From Parasulfuritortus sp049322515 (GTDB lineage: Bacteria > Pseudomonadota > Gammaproteobacteria > Burkholderiales > Thiobacillaceae), in assembly GCA_049322515.1 (NCBI GenBank), contig JBMOQW010000025.1, forward strand, positions 124,001-188,000: 64,000 nucleotides of DNA, given 5' to 3'. The translations under genes and the position numbers were made by a program. The notes below the pieces were generated by a model that was given only the letters and a program-made list of their open reading frames with translations, was not told the DNA's origin and searched no databases. Shown here one piece after another: positions 17,008 to 26,563 of the stretch; within the stretch, counting starts at the first letter, position 1, and each line of letters opens with the position of its first letter.

Positions 17008-18311
17008 GCTACCGCCTCCAGATCGAATCGCTCGATCACGAAGGCCGCGGCGTCGCCCACCATGAAGGCAAGGCCATCTTCGTCGATGGCGCCCTCACCG
17101 GGGAAACGGTCGACGCCTCGCCCTATCGCAAGAAGGACACCTTTGAGCAGGCCCAGATCGAGCGCATCCTGAAACCCAGCCCATACCGCGTGGCGCCCAA
17201 GTGCACCTGGTTCGGCCTCTGCGGCGGCTGCACCCACCAGCACCTCGACGAAGCCGCGCAAGTCGCCGCCAAGCAGCGCGTGCTGGAGGACTGTTTCGCG
17301 CACATCGGCAAGGTTGCGCCGGAAACCATGTTGCCGCCGGTGCACGGCCCGACCTGGGGCTACCGCACCAAGGCCCGCCTGTCGGTGCGCCACGTGCCCA
17401 AGAAAGGCGGCGTGCTGGTCGGCTTCCACGAACGCAAGAGCAGCTACGTCGCCGACATGCTCGGCTGCGAAGTGCTACCACCGCACCTGGGCACGATGCT
17501 GCCGGCCCTGCGCGGGCTGGTCGCCGACCTCGCCATCCGCGACCGCCTGCCGCAAATCGAAGTCGCGGTCGGCGACGCAGTCACGGTGCTGGTGCTACGC
17601 ATCCTGGAGCCGCTGACGCTGGAGGACGAAACCAAGGTGCGCGCCTTCGCCGACCGCCATGGCGTGCAAGTCTGGCTGCAAGCCAAGGGCCCGGACACCG
17701 CCCAGCCCTTCCATCCCCTCGACGGCCCGCCGCTCAGTTACAGCCTGCCCGAGTTCGACCTGGTCATGCCGTTCAAGCCGACCGAATTCACCCAGGTCAA
17801 CCACGGCGTCAACCGCATGCTGGTGCGCCGCGCCGTGCGCATGCTCGACCCGCGCCCGGGCGAGACGGTGGCCGATTTCTTCTGCGGCCTGGGCAATTTC
17901 ACCCTGCCCATCGCCCGGCGCGGTGCCCGTGTGCTCGGCATTGAAGGCAGCCCGGCCCTGGTCAGCCGGGCGCTGGACAATGCCCGCTTGAACGGGCTCG
18001 ATCACCTGACCCGCTACCAGGTCATGAACCTGTTCGAGATGGCCCCGGAAATCCTCGCCGCGCTCGGCCCTTTCGACAAATGGCTGATCGACCCGCCGCG
18101 CGATGGCGCCATCGAACTGGTCAAATCGCTGCCCGAGGACGGCAGCGGGCCGAGCCGGATCGTCTATGTCTCGTGCAACCCGGCCACGCTGGCCCGCGAT
18201 GCCTCGGTGCTGGTGCACACCAAGGGCTACGTGCTCAAGTCGGCGGGCGTGGCCAACATGTTCCCGCATACGGCGCACGTGGAGAGCATCGCGCTGTTCG
18301 AGCGAAGCTGA
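17004..18311 (+). CDS. rlmD: 23S rRNA (uracil-C5)-methyltransferase RlmD
   Basis: A 435-residue enzyme of the TrmA/RlmC/RlmD family that uses SAM to methylate a 23S rRNA uridine (U1939 in E. coli). It has an N-terminal TRAM domain (about 1-60), the iron-sulfur cluster cysteines C67-x5-C73-x2-C76 plus a distant Cys in M-L-G-C-E, the SAM motif D-F-F-C-G-L-G-N-F-T-L-P, and the catalytic V-Y-V-S-C-N-P motif. The intact Fe-S set and TRAM domain favour RlmD over TrmA. It is coupled to the exonuclease gene upstream and followed by a small gene on the same strand. Confidence 0.93.
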   Translation: MSYRLQIESLDHEGRGVAHHEGKAIFVDGALTGETVDASPYRKKDTFEQAQIERILKPSPYRVAPKCTWFGLCGGCTHQHLDEAAQVAAKQRVLEDCFAHIGKVAPETMLPPVHGPTWGYRTKARLSVRHVPKKGGVLVGFHERKSSYVADMLGCEVLPPHLGTMLPALRGLVADLAIRDRLPQIEVAVGDAVTVLVLRILEPLTLEDETKVRAFADRHGVQVWLQAKGPDTAQPFHPLDGPPLSYSLPEFDLVMPFKPTEFTQVNHGVNRMLVRRAVRMLDPRPGETVADFFCGLGNFTLPIARRGARVLGIEGSPALVSRALDNARLNGLDHLTRYQVMNLFEMAPEILAALGPFDKWLIDPPRDGAIELVKSLPEDGSGPSRIVYVSCNPATLARDASVLVHTKGYVLKSAGVANMFPHTAHVESIALFERS

Positions 18312-18345
18312 AGACGAGGGCGGACAGCGAGTGAAGGAGATCGTT

Positions 18346-18579
18346 ATGCGCCTGATTGCCAAGCTGTTCCGATCCCGACCGGACGCCAGAAAGTCTACCG
18401 ACCATTGGCGTCGAACGCTGACAGGGCGGCCCGACTGGATGCTGGAGAACATCGTCCGTAACCCTGGCGAGTTCACTCTCGAGATGCGCACCGCAGCCAG
18501 TGAAATCCTGGCGCAAAGACGAACATGCCTTGCAGGGACGGCCAAAGACTGCGGCATCGGCTCCAGGCATGGGCAATAA
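18346..18579 (+). CDS. Small protein of unknown function (77 residues)
   Basis: The ATG at 18346 has a strong Shine-Dalgarno (AAGGAGA at 18334-18340) five bases upstream, and the TAA runs directly into the terminator hairpin, both good signs of a real gene. The product is basic at the N-terminus (M-R-L-I-A-K-L-F-R-S-R), with a central W-R-R-T-L-T-G-R-P-D-W-M segment and two cysteines near the C-terminus. No membrane segment or known domain is visible. It lies 34 bases after rlmD and is probably the last gene of that operon. Confidence 0.55.
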   Translation: MRLIAKLFRSRPDARKSTDHWRRTLTGRPDWMLENIVRNPGEFTLEMRTAASEILAQRRTCLAGTAKDCGIGSRHGQ

Positions 18580-18580
18580 A

Positions 18581-18602
18581 AAAGGCGGCCGAAGCCGCCT
18601 TT
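18581..18602. terminator. Bidirectional terminator between rlmD operon and Bax-inhibitor gene
   Basis: A perfect 9-bp stem (AAAGGCGGC with GCCGCCTTT) closes a CGAA loop, with an A-run on the left and T-run on the right, so it can stop transcription from both convergent genes. Confidence 0.85.
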
Positions 18603-18622
18603 GCGTTCACGTCCGTGGCCGC

Positions 18623-19315
18623 TCAGTCATCGCCTGAGGCGAAACCAATCAGGTGCAGCAGGCTGGTGAACAGGTTGTAGATCGACACATACAGGCCCAC
18701 GGTGGCCAGCACATAGTTGGTCTCGCCGCCATTCACGATCTCGCTGGTCTGCCAGAGGATCATGCCGCACATCAGCAAGGCGAACAGCGCCGAGACCGCC
18801 AGGGCCAGGGCCGGCATCGGATAGCCGAACATGGAGGCCAGCAGGACCACGATCGAAGCCACGAAGGCGACCAGCACACCGACCATCAGGAAGCTGCCCA
18901 TGAAGCTGAAGTTCTTGCGCGACACCAGGGCGTAGCCGGACAAGCCAAGGAAAGCCGCGCCGGTGATGCCCAGGGACATCATCACGACTTGGGGACCGTT
19001 GGCCATCGACAGGTAATGGTTGAGCACGGGGCCGAGGCCGAAACCGAGCAGGCCGGTGACCGCGAACACCACGCCGATGCCGGCGGCCGAGTTGGCGGTG
19101 CGCGGCACCACGAACCAGAGCAGACCCAGGGCGATCAGGCTGGTGACCAGGCTGACACCGTAGGGCACCGCCATGGCCATGGAAATGCCGGCCATCACGG
19201 CGCTGAAGATCAAGGTCATGGAAAGAAGCATGTAGGTGTTGCGCAGAACCTTGTTGCGCGCGACCTCGACACTGGCGGAACCACCGTAGGCGGTCATGTC
19301 GTATTGGGATTGCAT
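18623..19315 (-). CDS. Bax inhibitor-1/YccA family membrane protein
   Basis: A 230-residue polytopic protein with about seven membrane helices and the family's landmarks: V-L-R-N-T-Y-M-L-L in the first helix, F-L-G-L-S-G-Y-A-L in the middle, and a C-terminal V-G-L-Y-V-S-I-Y-N-L-F-T-S-L-L-H-L-I. Bacterial members are pH-sensitive calcium-leak channels or modulators of the membrane protease FtsH, as known for BsYetJ and YccA. The ATG at 19315 is the only start before the conserved N-terminus; the ribosome site is weak. It is divergent from lysC. Confidence 0.9.
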   Translation of the reverse strand: MQSQYDMTAYGGSASVEVARNKVLRNTYMLLSMTLIFSAVMAGISMAMAVPYGVSLVTSLIALGLLWFVVPRTANSAAGIGVVFAVTGLLGFGLGPVLNHYLSMANGPQVVMMSLGITGAAFLGLSGYALVSRKNFSFMGSFLMVGVLVAFVASIVVLLASMFGYPMPALALAVSALFALLMCGMILWQTSEIVNGGETNYVLATVGLYVSIYNLFTSLLHLIGFASGDD

Positions 19316-19442
19316 GGCTGCGTTTACCTCATGGGTTGAAGACAGGCATAAGACTAAGGGCGCTGCGAATAAGTTTCAACCGCCACGAATCGCCCGACTT
19401 CTGTAAAATGGGCGGCTTTTCAAGCGCTTAAAACGGAAAACC

Positions 19443-20675
19443 ATGGCACTGATCGTGCAGAAATACGGTGGCACCTCCGTCGGGTCCATCGAACGCATCC
19501 GCAACGTCGCGGAGCGCGTCGCCAAATTCAAGATGCTCGGGCATCAGGTCGTCGTCGTCGTCTCCGCCATGTCCGGTGAAACCAACCGCCTGATCGGCCT
19601 GGCCAAGGAAATCAACAAGGAGCCGGACCCGCGCGAACTGGACGTGCTGGTCTCCACCGGTGAGCAAGTCACCATCGCCCTGCTCTCGATGGCGCTCAAG
19701 GATCTCGGCCTGAAGGCGAAAAGCTACACCGGCTGGCAAATCCCGCTGCGTACCGACAGTGCGTTCACCAAGGCCCGTATCGAGCACATCGACGATAGCG
19801 CCATGCGCGCCGACCTCGACAGCGGCCACGTGGTCGTGGTGGCCGGCTTCCAGGGCGTCGATGCCGACCACAACATCACGACCCTGGGCCGGGGCGGCTC
19901 GGACACCACCGGCGTGGCCATGGCCGCCGCGCTCAAGGCCGACGAGTGCCAGATCTACACCGACGTCGACGGCGTCTACACCACCGATCCGCGCGTGGTG
20001 CCCGAAGCCCGCAAGCTGGACACCATCACCTTCGAGGAAATGCTCGAACTGGCCAGCCTGGGCTCCAAGGTGCTGCAGATCCGCTCGGTCGAGTTCGCCG
20101 GCAAATACAAGGTCAAACTGCGGGTGCTATCCAGCTTCGACGAAGAAGGCGAAGGCACCCTGATCACTTTCGAGGAAGAATCCATGGAACAACCGATCAT
20201 CTCCGGCATCGCCTTCAACCGCGACGAAGCCAAGCTCACCATCCTCGGCGTGCCTGACAAGCCGGGCGTCGCCGGCCACATCCTGGCCCCGATCGCCGAC
20301 GCCAACATCGACGTCGACATGATCGTGCAGAACGTCGGCCACGACGGCACCACCGACTTTTCCTTCACGGTGCATCGCAACGAGATGAAGAAGGCCATGG
20401 AAGTGCTCGACATCGTCAAGTCGGCGATCGGCGCGCGTGACATCAAGGGCGACGACAAGATCGCCAAGGTCTCCATCGTCGGGGTCGGCATGCGTACCCA
20501 TGCCGGGGTCGCCAGCAAGATGTTCAAGGCCCTGGCCGCCGAGAACATCAATATCCAGATGATCTCGACCTCGGAAATCAAGATTTCCGTGGTGGTCGAG
20601 GACAAGTACATGGAGCTCGCCGTGCGCGCCCTGCACCAAGCCTTCGAACTGGACAAGGAACCCACCGCGGCCTGA
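19443..20675 (+). CDS. lysC: Aspartate kinase
   Basis: A 410-residue cytosolic enzyme that phosphorylates aspartate, the first step to lysine, threonine and methionine. The kinase domain begins K-Y-G-G-T-S-V-G at residue 6 and contains the G-R-G-G-S-D-T-T nucleotide-binding motif and D-V-D-G-V-Y-T-T-D-P. Two ACT domains follow (about 265-410) and give feedback inhibition by lysine and/or threonine. An in-frame ATG at 20184 (residue 248) has GAGGAAG five bases upstream and begins M-E-Q-P-I-I-S, just before the ACT region. This matches the internal start that makes the beta subunit in alpha2-beta2 aspartokinases. A TAAAAT at 19404-19409 is a possible -10. Confidence 0.95.
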   Translation: MALIVQKYGGTSVGSIERIRNVAERVAKFKMLGHQVVVVVSAMSGETNRLIGLAKEINKEPDPRELDVLVSTGEQVTIALLSMALKDLGLKAKSYTGWQIPLRTDSAFTKARIEHIDDSAMRADLDSGHVVVVAGFQGVDADHNITTLGRGGSDTTGVAMAAALKADECQIYTDVDGVYTTDPRVVPEARKLDTITFEEMLELASLGSKVLQIRSVEFAGKYKVKLRVLSSFDEEGEGTLITFEEESMEQPIISGIAFNRDEAKLTILGVPDKPGVAGHILAPIADANIDVDMIVQNVGHDGTTDFSFTVHRNEMKKAMEVLDIVKSAIGARDIKGDDKIAKVSIVGVGMRTHAGVASKMFKALAAENINIQMISTSEIKISVVVEDKYMELAVRALHQAFELDKEPTAA

Positions 20676-20685
20676 ACCCCCGCGA

Positions 20686-20714
20686 TTGATTTTTACTGGC
20701 CGCGCGGGTATCCT
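20686..20714 (+). promoter_or_regulatory. Promoter of tRNA-Ser
   Basis: TTGATT at 20686-20691 and TATCCT at 20709-20714 are spaced by 17 bases, a sigma70-type promoter about 36 bases before the tRNA. Confidence 0.55.
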
Positions 20715-20750
20715 GCCGGCCTCTCGCATCCGGTTCCCGGGCGCGAGAAT

Positions 20751-20843
20751 GGAGACGTGGCCGAGTGGTCGAAGGCACTCCCCTGCTAAGGGAGCATCTG
20801 GGCAAAACCTGGATCGGAAGTTCGAATCTTCTCGTCTCCGCCA
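20751..20843 (+). tRNA. tRNA-Ser (anticodon GCU)
   Basis: The acceptor stem GGAGACG (20751-20757) pairs with CGTCTCC (20833-20839), followed by G and an encoded CCA. The anticodon stem-loop CTCCC-CTGCTAA-GGGAG gives anticodon GCT. A long variable arm follows, as expected for a class II serine tRNA, then the T-arm with TTCGAAT. Confidence 0.97.
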
Positions 20844-20940
20844 AATCATCCCCTGGCGTCGGCAATCCTCGTCGACGCACTTGCGCGCTGCCGTCTTCGC
20901 GGCCAAGATAATCCGCCTCGCACTTTCATCGGAACGAAGC

Positions 20941-22464
20941 GTGACCCTGCCCGCCGACCGCGCCAACGGAATCCTGCTGCACCCCACCTCACTGCCCGGC
21001 CTACATGGCTCCGGCGATCTCGGCCCCGAAGCCCATCGCTTCCTGGACTGGCTGCACAGCGCCGGCCAACGGCTCTGGCAGGTCTTGCCGCTGGGTCCGG
21101 TCGGTCTCGGCAATTCTCCCTACATGGGCAGTTCGGCATTCGCCGGCAACCCACTCCTGGTCGATCTCGCCGCCCTCGGCCAGGCCGGCTGGCTGACCGC
21201 CGAGGAATTGCAGCCTCCTGTGACCAAGAATCCCTGCCGGATTGACTTCGAGACCTCCGGTCGCTACCGGATGGAACGCCTGCGAAGCGCCGCACGGCGC
21301 TTCTTCGCCCAGGCCGACCGCGCCGCAATGCAGGCGTTCCAGGCCTTTGCCCAAGCTGAATCCGAGTGGTTAGACGACTACTGCCTGTTCATGGCCCTGG
21401 ATGGCGAACATCCTGGGCAGACGTGGGACCGGTGGCCAGCCGCCCTGGCGACCCGCGAACCAAAAGCGCTCCAGGCGGCCCGTGCCCGGCTGGCCGGGGA
21501 ATGCGATTTCTGGCGCTTCACCCAGTGGCAGTTCTTCCAGCAATGGCATGCCCTCAAGGCCCGCGCCCAAACCCTCGACATCCGGATCGTCGGCGACGTG
21601 CCGATCTTTGTCGCCCACCATAGCGCCGACGTCTGGGCCCATCCCGAGCTGTTCGAACTCGATGCGCATGGCCGCCCAACGGTGGTCGCCGGGGTGCCCC
21701 CCGATTATTTCAGCGCCACCGGGCAACGCTGGGGCAACCCGCTGTTCCGCTGGGAGCGGCATCGGGTCGAGGGCTACCGCTGGTGGCGGGCACGCATGGA
21801 CCAGGCCCTGCGCCTGGCCGACATCGTCCGCATCGATCATTTCCGGGGTTTCGCCGCCCATTGGGAAATTCCCGCCGAGGCGCCCAATGCCATCGAAGGG
21901 CGCTGGGTCCCCGGCCCCGGGGCCGAGTTGTTCGAGGCGCTTCGCCAGGACCGGAGCGATCTGCCCATCATCGCCGAAGACCTGGGCATCATCACGCCCG
22001 ATGTGGAAGCCCTGCGCGACCAGTTCGGCCTGCCCGGCATGCGCATCCTGCAGTTCGCCTTCTCCGGCCAGGCCGACCATGCCTATCTGCCGCACAACTA
22101 TCCGGCCAACACCGTTGCGTACACCGGTACCCATGACAACAACACCCTGCTCGGCTGGTGGCGCGATGCCCCCGAGCGCGAACGTGCCTTTGCCCAGCAT
22201 TACCTCGGCAGCGACGGCCAGGCGATCCAATGGCCTTTCATGCGGGCCCTGTCGCAGTCGGTGGCCAATCACGTGATCTTCCCCATGCAGGATGTCCTTG
22301 AACTGGACGCCTCGGAACGCATGAACGTGCCTGGCGTGCCCCTGGACAACTGGGCCTGGCGTTTCGAATGGACGCAGGTGCCGTATTGGCTGGCGGCCGT
22401 GCTCAAGGACCTCGCGGCTGCTCACGGTCGCACCGCCTTCGATGGACTCAGGTTGCCGTCCTGA
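20941..22464 (+). CDS. malQ: 4-alpha-glucanotransferase (amylomaltase)
   Basis: A 507-residue GH77 enzyme that transfers glucan segments between malto-oligosaccharides in the cytoplasm, releasing glucose and longer dextrins. The N-terminal G-I-L-L-H-P-T-S-L-P-G is diagnostic. The catalytic set is present: nucleophile D299 in R-I-D-H-F-R-G-F, acid/base E346 in I-I-A-E-D-L-G, and the transition-state Asp in Y-T-G-T-H-D-N-N. The start is taken as GTG 20941, right before the conserved region; an open frame back to 20686 runs through the tRNA gene and is not coding. It is the first gene of the maltodextrin block, but a separate promoter lies between it and the amylase gene. Confidence 0.93.
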   Translation: MTLPADRANGILLHPTSLPGLHGSGDLGPEAHRFLDWLHSAGQRLWQVLPLGPVGLGNSPYMGSSAFAGNPLLVDLAALGQAGWLTAEELQPPVTKNPCRIDFETSGRYRMERLRSAARRFFAQADRAAMQAFQAFAQAESEWLDDYCLFMALDGEHPGQTWDRWPAALATREPKALQAARARLAGECDFWRFTQWQFFQQWHALKARAQTLDIRIVGDVPIFVAHHSADVWAHPELFELDAHGRPTVVAGVPPDYFSATGQRWGNPLFRWERHRVEGYRWWRARMDQALRLADIVRIDHFRGFAAHWEIPAEAPNAIEGRWVPGPGAELFEALRQDRSDLPIIAEDLGIITPDVEALRDQFGLPGMRILQFAFSGQADHAYLPHNYPANTVAYTGTHDNNTLLGWWRDAPERERAFAQHYLGSDGQAIQWPFMRALSQSVANHVIFPMQDVLELDASERMNVPGVPLDNWAWRFEWTQVPYWLAAVLKDLAAAHGRTAFDGLRLPS

Positions 22465-22500
22465 TGACGACAGGGTTTTGTCGGTTGGTTTATACCACCC

Positions 22501-22527
22501 GGATCGAACATGACAATCATTCGATCC
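22501..22527. promoter_or_regulatory. Inverted repeat overlapping the amylase promoter (putative operator)
   Basis: GGATCGAA at 22501-22508 and TTCGATCC at 22520-22527 form a perfect 8-bp inverted repeat with 11 bases between the arms. It covers the -35 element of the promoter of the amylase-mal operon, the usual position for a repressor site. The cognate regulator is not in the window. Confidence 0.5.
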
Positions 22528-22537
22528 ATGCCATAAT
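22510..22537 (+). promoter_or_regulatory. Promoter of the amylase-malKEFG operon
   Basis: ATGACA at 22510-22515 and CATAAT at 22532-22537 are spaced by 16 bases, a good sigma70-type promoter about 80 bases before the amylase start. Confidence 0.6.
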
Positions 22538-22617
22538 GGATCGACTATTTGTCGACCAACCATCAGTGCCGACGAGACACAACAATATGTCATCCTGACC
22601 GTGGAGACCGGCAAGGC

Positions 22618-24180
22618 ATGAATCATCGTCATCAGCAGTCCAGCTTGGGGAAACGGGCATTGCTCCGACCCGCGTTCCCACGCCTCCTCCTGACCACCGC
22701 GCTGTTCGCCTTGGCCGCACTCCCGGCCCACGCGGAACTTGCCTCGGACTGGCGTGCCGACATTCTCTATTTCGTGCTCATCGACCGTTTCGCGGATGGC
22801 GACAAAAGCAACAACGCCCGTGTCGAACGGCGCAACCCCGGGGGCTACCATGGTGGCGACCTCAAGGGTCTGACCGGCCAGCTCGACGAGCTGGCCGATC
22901 TGGGCATCACCGCGCTCTGGATCAACCCGGTCCAGAAACAGATGCCGCGTGGCCTCCCGGCCCAGGCGCCGGCCAAGCTGGGGGTCGGCGAATTCAGCCA
23001 CTGGGGGTTCCACGGCTACTGGATCGACGATTTCCAGGCGATGGAGCCGCAGTTCGGCAGCCGCGACGACCTCAAGACCCTGGTCGACGAAGCCCACAAG
23101 CGTGGCATCAAGGTCCTGCTCGACGTGGTCTATAACCATTCCGGCTACGGCTCGCCCTATCGCCAACGCAAGACAGCCGACGGCCAGGACTGGATGCGCT
23201 TCGGCGAGGGCAACTGCGAGATCGACCCGGTCACCTGTGCCGTCGGCGGCCTGCCCGATTTCCGCACCGAACTGCCCGAGGTGCGCAAGTACCTGCTCGA
23301 CGCCAATCTCGAACTGGCGAAATACGCTGGCGTGGACGGCTTCCGGCTCGACACCTACAAGCACGTCGAGCGCGATTTCTGGCGCGAGCATCGCGCCCGC
23401 ACCCGGGCGGAACTGCGGCCGGATTTCTTCCTGCTCGCCGAGCACTGGGGCGGCACCGCCAGTTCGCTCGACCCCTTCTTCGCCCGTGACGAGGTCGATG
23501 CCGGCTTCGACTTCAGCTTCAAGGGCAGTTGCGAAGCCTTTGTCCAGAAACGTGGCCGCGCCGTGGCCTTCGGCAGCTACCTCGGCAAGCGCCACGCGGT
23601 CCGGCCCGGCTATCTGGTCTCCCATTATCTTTCCAGCCACGACGAGCCGATGGCGCTCGCCAACCTCGGCCGGGACAAGGACAAGTTCCGACTCTGCGTG
23701 GCCGTGCAGATGACCTCGCTCGGCCTGCCAATGATCTATTACGGCGAGGAAGTCGGCCGGGGCGGCAGCGAATGGCCGCTCAACCGCAACGACATGCCCT
23801 GGGGCGAGCGCGATGTGCTGCCCGGCAAGGGCATCGCCCGCGATGCGTCCCTGCGCGACTACTACAAGCGCCTGATCCTCCTGCGCAAGACCCATCCCGC
23901 CCTGACCCGGGGCGATTTCCAGCTCCTCACCGGGCCGCAGGACCCCGACCTCAGCTATGTCCGCCAGGATCCGGACAGCCCGGATCGGATCTTGGTGGTC
24001 GCCAACCGGGAAGCCACGCCACTCAAGGTCAGTCACGCCTTGCCCGCAGCCTGGGCGGGCAGCCGGCTGGCCGATGCCGAATCCGGCGAGACGATCGCCG
24101 TCGCCGACGGCCGCTTCGAAGTCACCGTGCCGGCGAAGTCCGCGCGCATATTCCTGTCCATTTCGCCGGAGGCCCCCTGA
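22618..24180 (+). CDS. Exported alpha-amylase family glycosidase (GH13)
   Basis: A 520-residue protein with a signal peptide (hydrophobic core T-T-A-L-F-A-L-A-A-L-P-A-H-A) and a GH13 TIM barrel. It starts at I-L-Y-F-V-L-I-D-R-F-A-D-G-D, and D-V-V-Y-N-H marks conserved region I. The catalytic residues are D245 (G-F-R-L-D-T), E275 (L-A-E-H-W) and D342 (S-S-H-D-E-P), all in their expected contexts. It should cut starch or dextrins in the periplasm or medium into oligosaccharides for the adjacent ABC importer. The ATG at 22618 is chosen because it begins the signal peptide; the upstream ATG at 22549 would add a non-conserved tail. The stop is one base from the malK start. Confidence 0.92.
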   Translation: MNHRHQQSSLGKRALLRPAFPRLLLTTALFALAALPAHAELASDWRADILYFVLIDRFADGDKSNNARVERRNPGGYHGGDLKGLTGQLDELADLGITALWINPVQKQMPRGLPAQAPAKLGVGEFSHWGFHGYWIDDFQAMEPQFGSRDDLKTLVDEAHKRGIKVLLDVVYNHSGYGSPYRQRKTADGQDWMRFGEGNCEIDPVTCAVGGLPDFRTELPEVRKYLLDANLELAKYAGVDGFRLDTYKHVERDFWREHRARTRAELRPDFFLLAEHWGGTASSLDPFFARDEVDAGFDFSFKGSCEAFVQKRGRAVAFGSYLGKRHAVRPGYLVSHYLSSHDEPMALANLGRDKDKFRLCVAVQMTSLGLPMIYYGEEVGRGGSEWPLNRNDMPWGERDVLPGKGIARDASLRDYYKRLILLRKTHPALTRGDFQLLTGPQDPDLSYVRQDPDSPDRILVVANREATPLKVSHALPAAWAGSRLADAESGETIAVADGRFEVTVPAKSARIFLSISPEAP

Positions 24181-24181
24181 C

Positions 24182-25303
<1,122 letters not shown>

Positions 25304-25329
25304 CCCACGCATTCGACGAGGAGAATGAA

Positions 25330-26550
25330 ATGACACATCGACTGGGCCAATTCCTCATTGCCTGTGCCCTCACGCTCGGCTTCGCTGCCGGCCCGGCCAC
25401 GGCCGACACCCTGACCGTCTGGCATGCCTACCGGGGCGACGAGAAGGACGCCTTCGAGAAAGTGGTGAAAAGCTACGAGGCCAGGAACCAGGGTACCAAA
25501 GTAGAGGTCCTGGCCATTCCCTACGACGCCTATGCCGACAAGATCAGCGCGGCGGTGCCGCGTGGCAAGGGGCCGGACGTGTTCATCTATGCCCAGGACC
25601 GCCTGGGCGGCTGGATCGAATCCGGCAAGACCGTCGAGCCGATCGACTTCTTCCTCGACAAGCCGACCCAGGCCCAGTTCCTGCCCGGCATGCTCGACGC
25701 CATGACCTACAAGGGCTCGGTGTACGGCCTGCCGATCAACTACAAGATGATCACCCTGATCTACAACAAGGCCTTGGTGAAAGCGCCGCCCAAGTCCAGC
25801 ACCGAACTGGTCAAACTGGCCAAGAGCCTGACTCAGGCCAGTTCCGGTCGCTATGGCCTTGCCTACTGGTATACCAACTTCTATTTCCACGCTGCCCTGA
25901 TGAACGCCTTCGGTGGGCGCGTGTTCGACGCCAACGGCAAGCTGGTGCTCAACTCACCGCAGAACATCAAGGCCATCGAGCAGATGATGCAGTGGTACAA
26001 GAAGGACACCATCCTGCCGCCCGAGCCGTCCGAAGCCCTGGTCGCCTCGCTGTTCAACGAAGGCAAGGCCGCCATGGTGTTCAACGGCCCCTGGTTCGTC
26101 GGCGAAATCTCACCCAAGGTCGACTTCGGCCTGGCGCCGCTCCCGGTCATCGATGGCGCCGGCAAGAAGCCGATGAAACCCTGGGTGACCATCGAAGGCG
26201 CCTATGTCTCGGCCGCCTCCAAGCAAAAGGACAAGGCCTACGATTTCGCCAAGTACCTCACCTCCGATGAAGCCGGTCTGATCCTGGCCCTGGAAGGCCG
26301 CCAGCTGCACACCAACAAGGGCATCTATGCCGACAAGCGGGTAGCCGGCGACCGCGTCCTGAAGGCTTTCCACGACCAACTGGCCAATGCCGAGCCGATG
26401 CCCAACCGGGCCGAGATGACCATGGTCTGGTCGCCCGCCACCACCGCCATGAACAAGATCACCAAGGGCAGCGCGACCCCTCAGGCAGCCTTGAAGGAAG
26501 CCGCCGCGAACATCCAGAAGGGCATCGACGCCCTGCGCAAGACCCGCTGA
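25330..26550 (+). CDS. malE: Maltose/maltodextrin-binding periplasmic protein
   Basis: A 406-residue solute-binding protein with a signal peptide (ending G-P-A-T-A) and a mature N-terminus D-T-L-T-V-W-H-A-Y-R-G-D-E, typical of the MalE family. Aromatic-rich binding segments are visible (Y-W-Y-T-N-F-Y-F, N-G-P-W-F-V-G-E). It binds oligosaccharides in the periplasm and delivers them to MalFG. The start has GAGGAG six bases upstream. The gene lies 26 bases after malK. Confidence 0.9.
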   Translation: MTHRLGQFLIACALTLGFAAGPATADTLTVWHAYRGDEKDAFEKVVKSYEARNQGTKVEVLAIPYDAYADKISAAVPRGKGPDVFIYAQDRLGGWIESGKTVEPIDFFLDKPTQAQFLPGMLDAMTYKGSVYGLPINYKMITLIYNKALVKAPPKSSTELVKLAKSLTQASSGRYGLAYWYTNFYFHAALMNAFGGRVFDANGKLVLNSPQNIKAIEQMMQWYKKDTILPPEPSEALVASLFNEGKAAMVFNGPWFVGEISPKVDFGLAPLPVIDGAGKKPMKPWVTIEGAYVSAASKQKDKAYDFAKYLTSDEAGLILALEGRQLHTNKGIYADKRVAGDRVLKAFHDQLANAEPMPNRAEMTMVWSPATTAMNKITKGSATPQAALKEAAANIQKGIDALRKTR

Positions 26551-26563
26551 GCACGGCACGTCC

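Noticed and set aside
20686..20940. Upstream extension of the malQ frame through the tRNA-Ser gene
   Set aside because: The tRNA is intact and the translation has no similarity to GH77 before GTG 20941.
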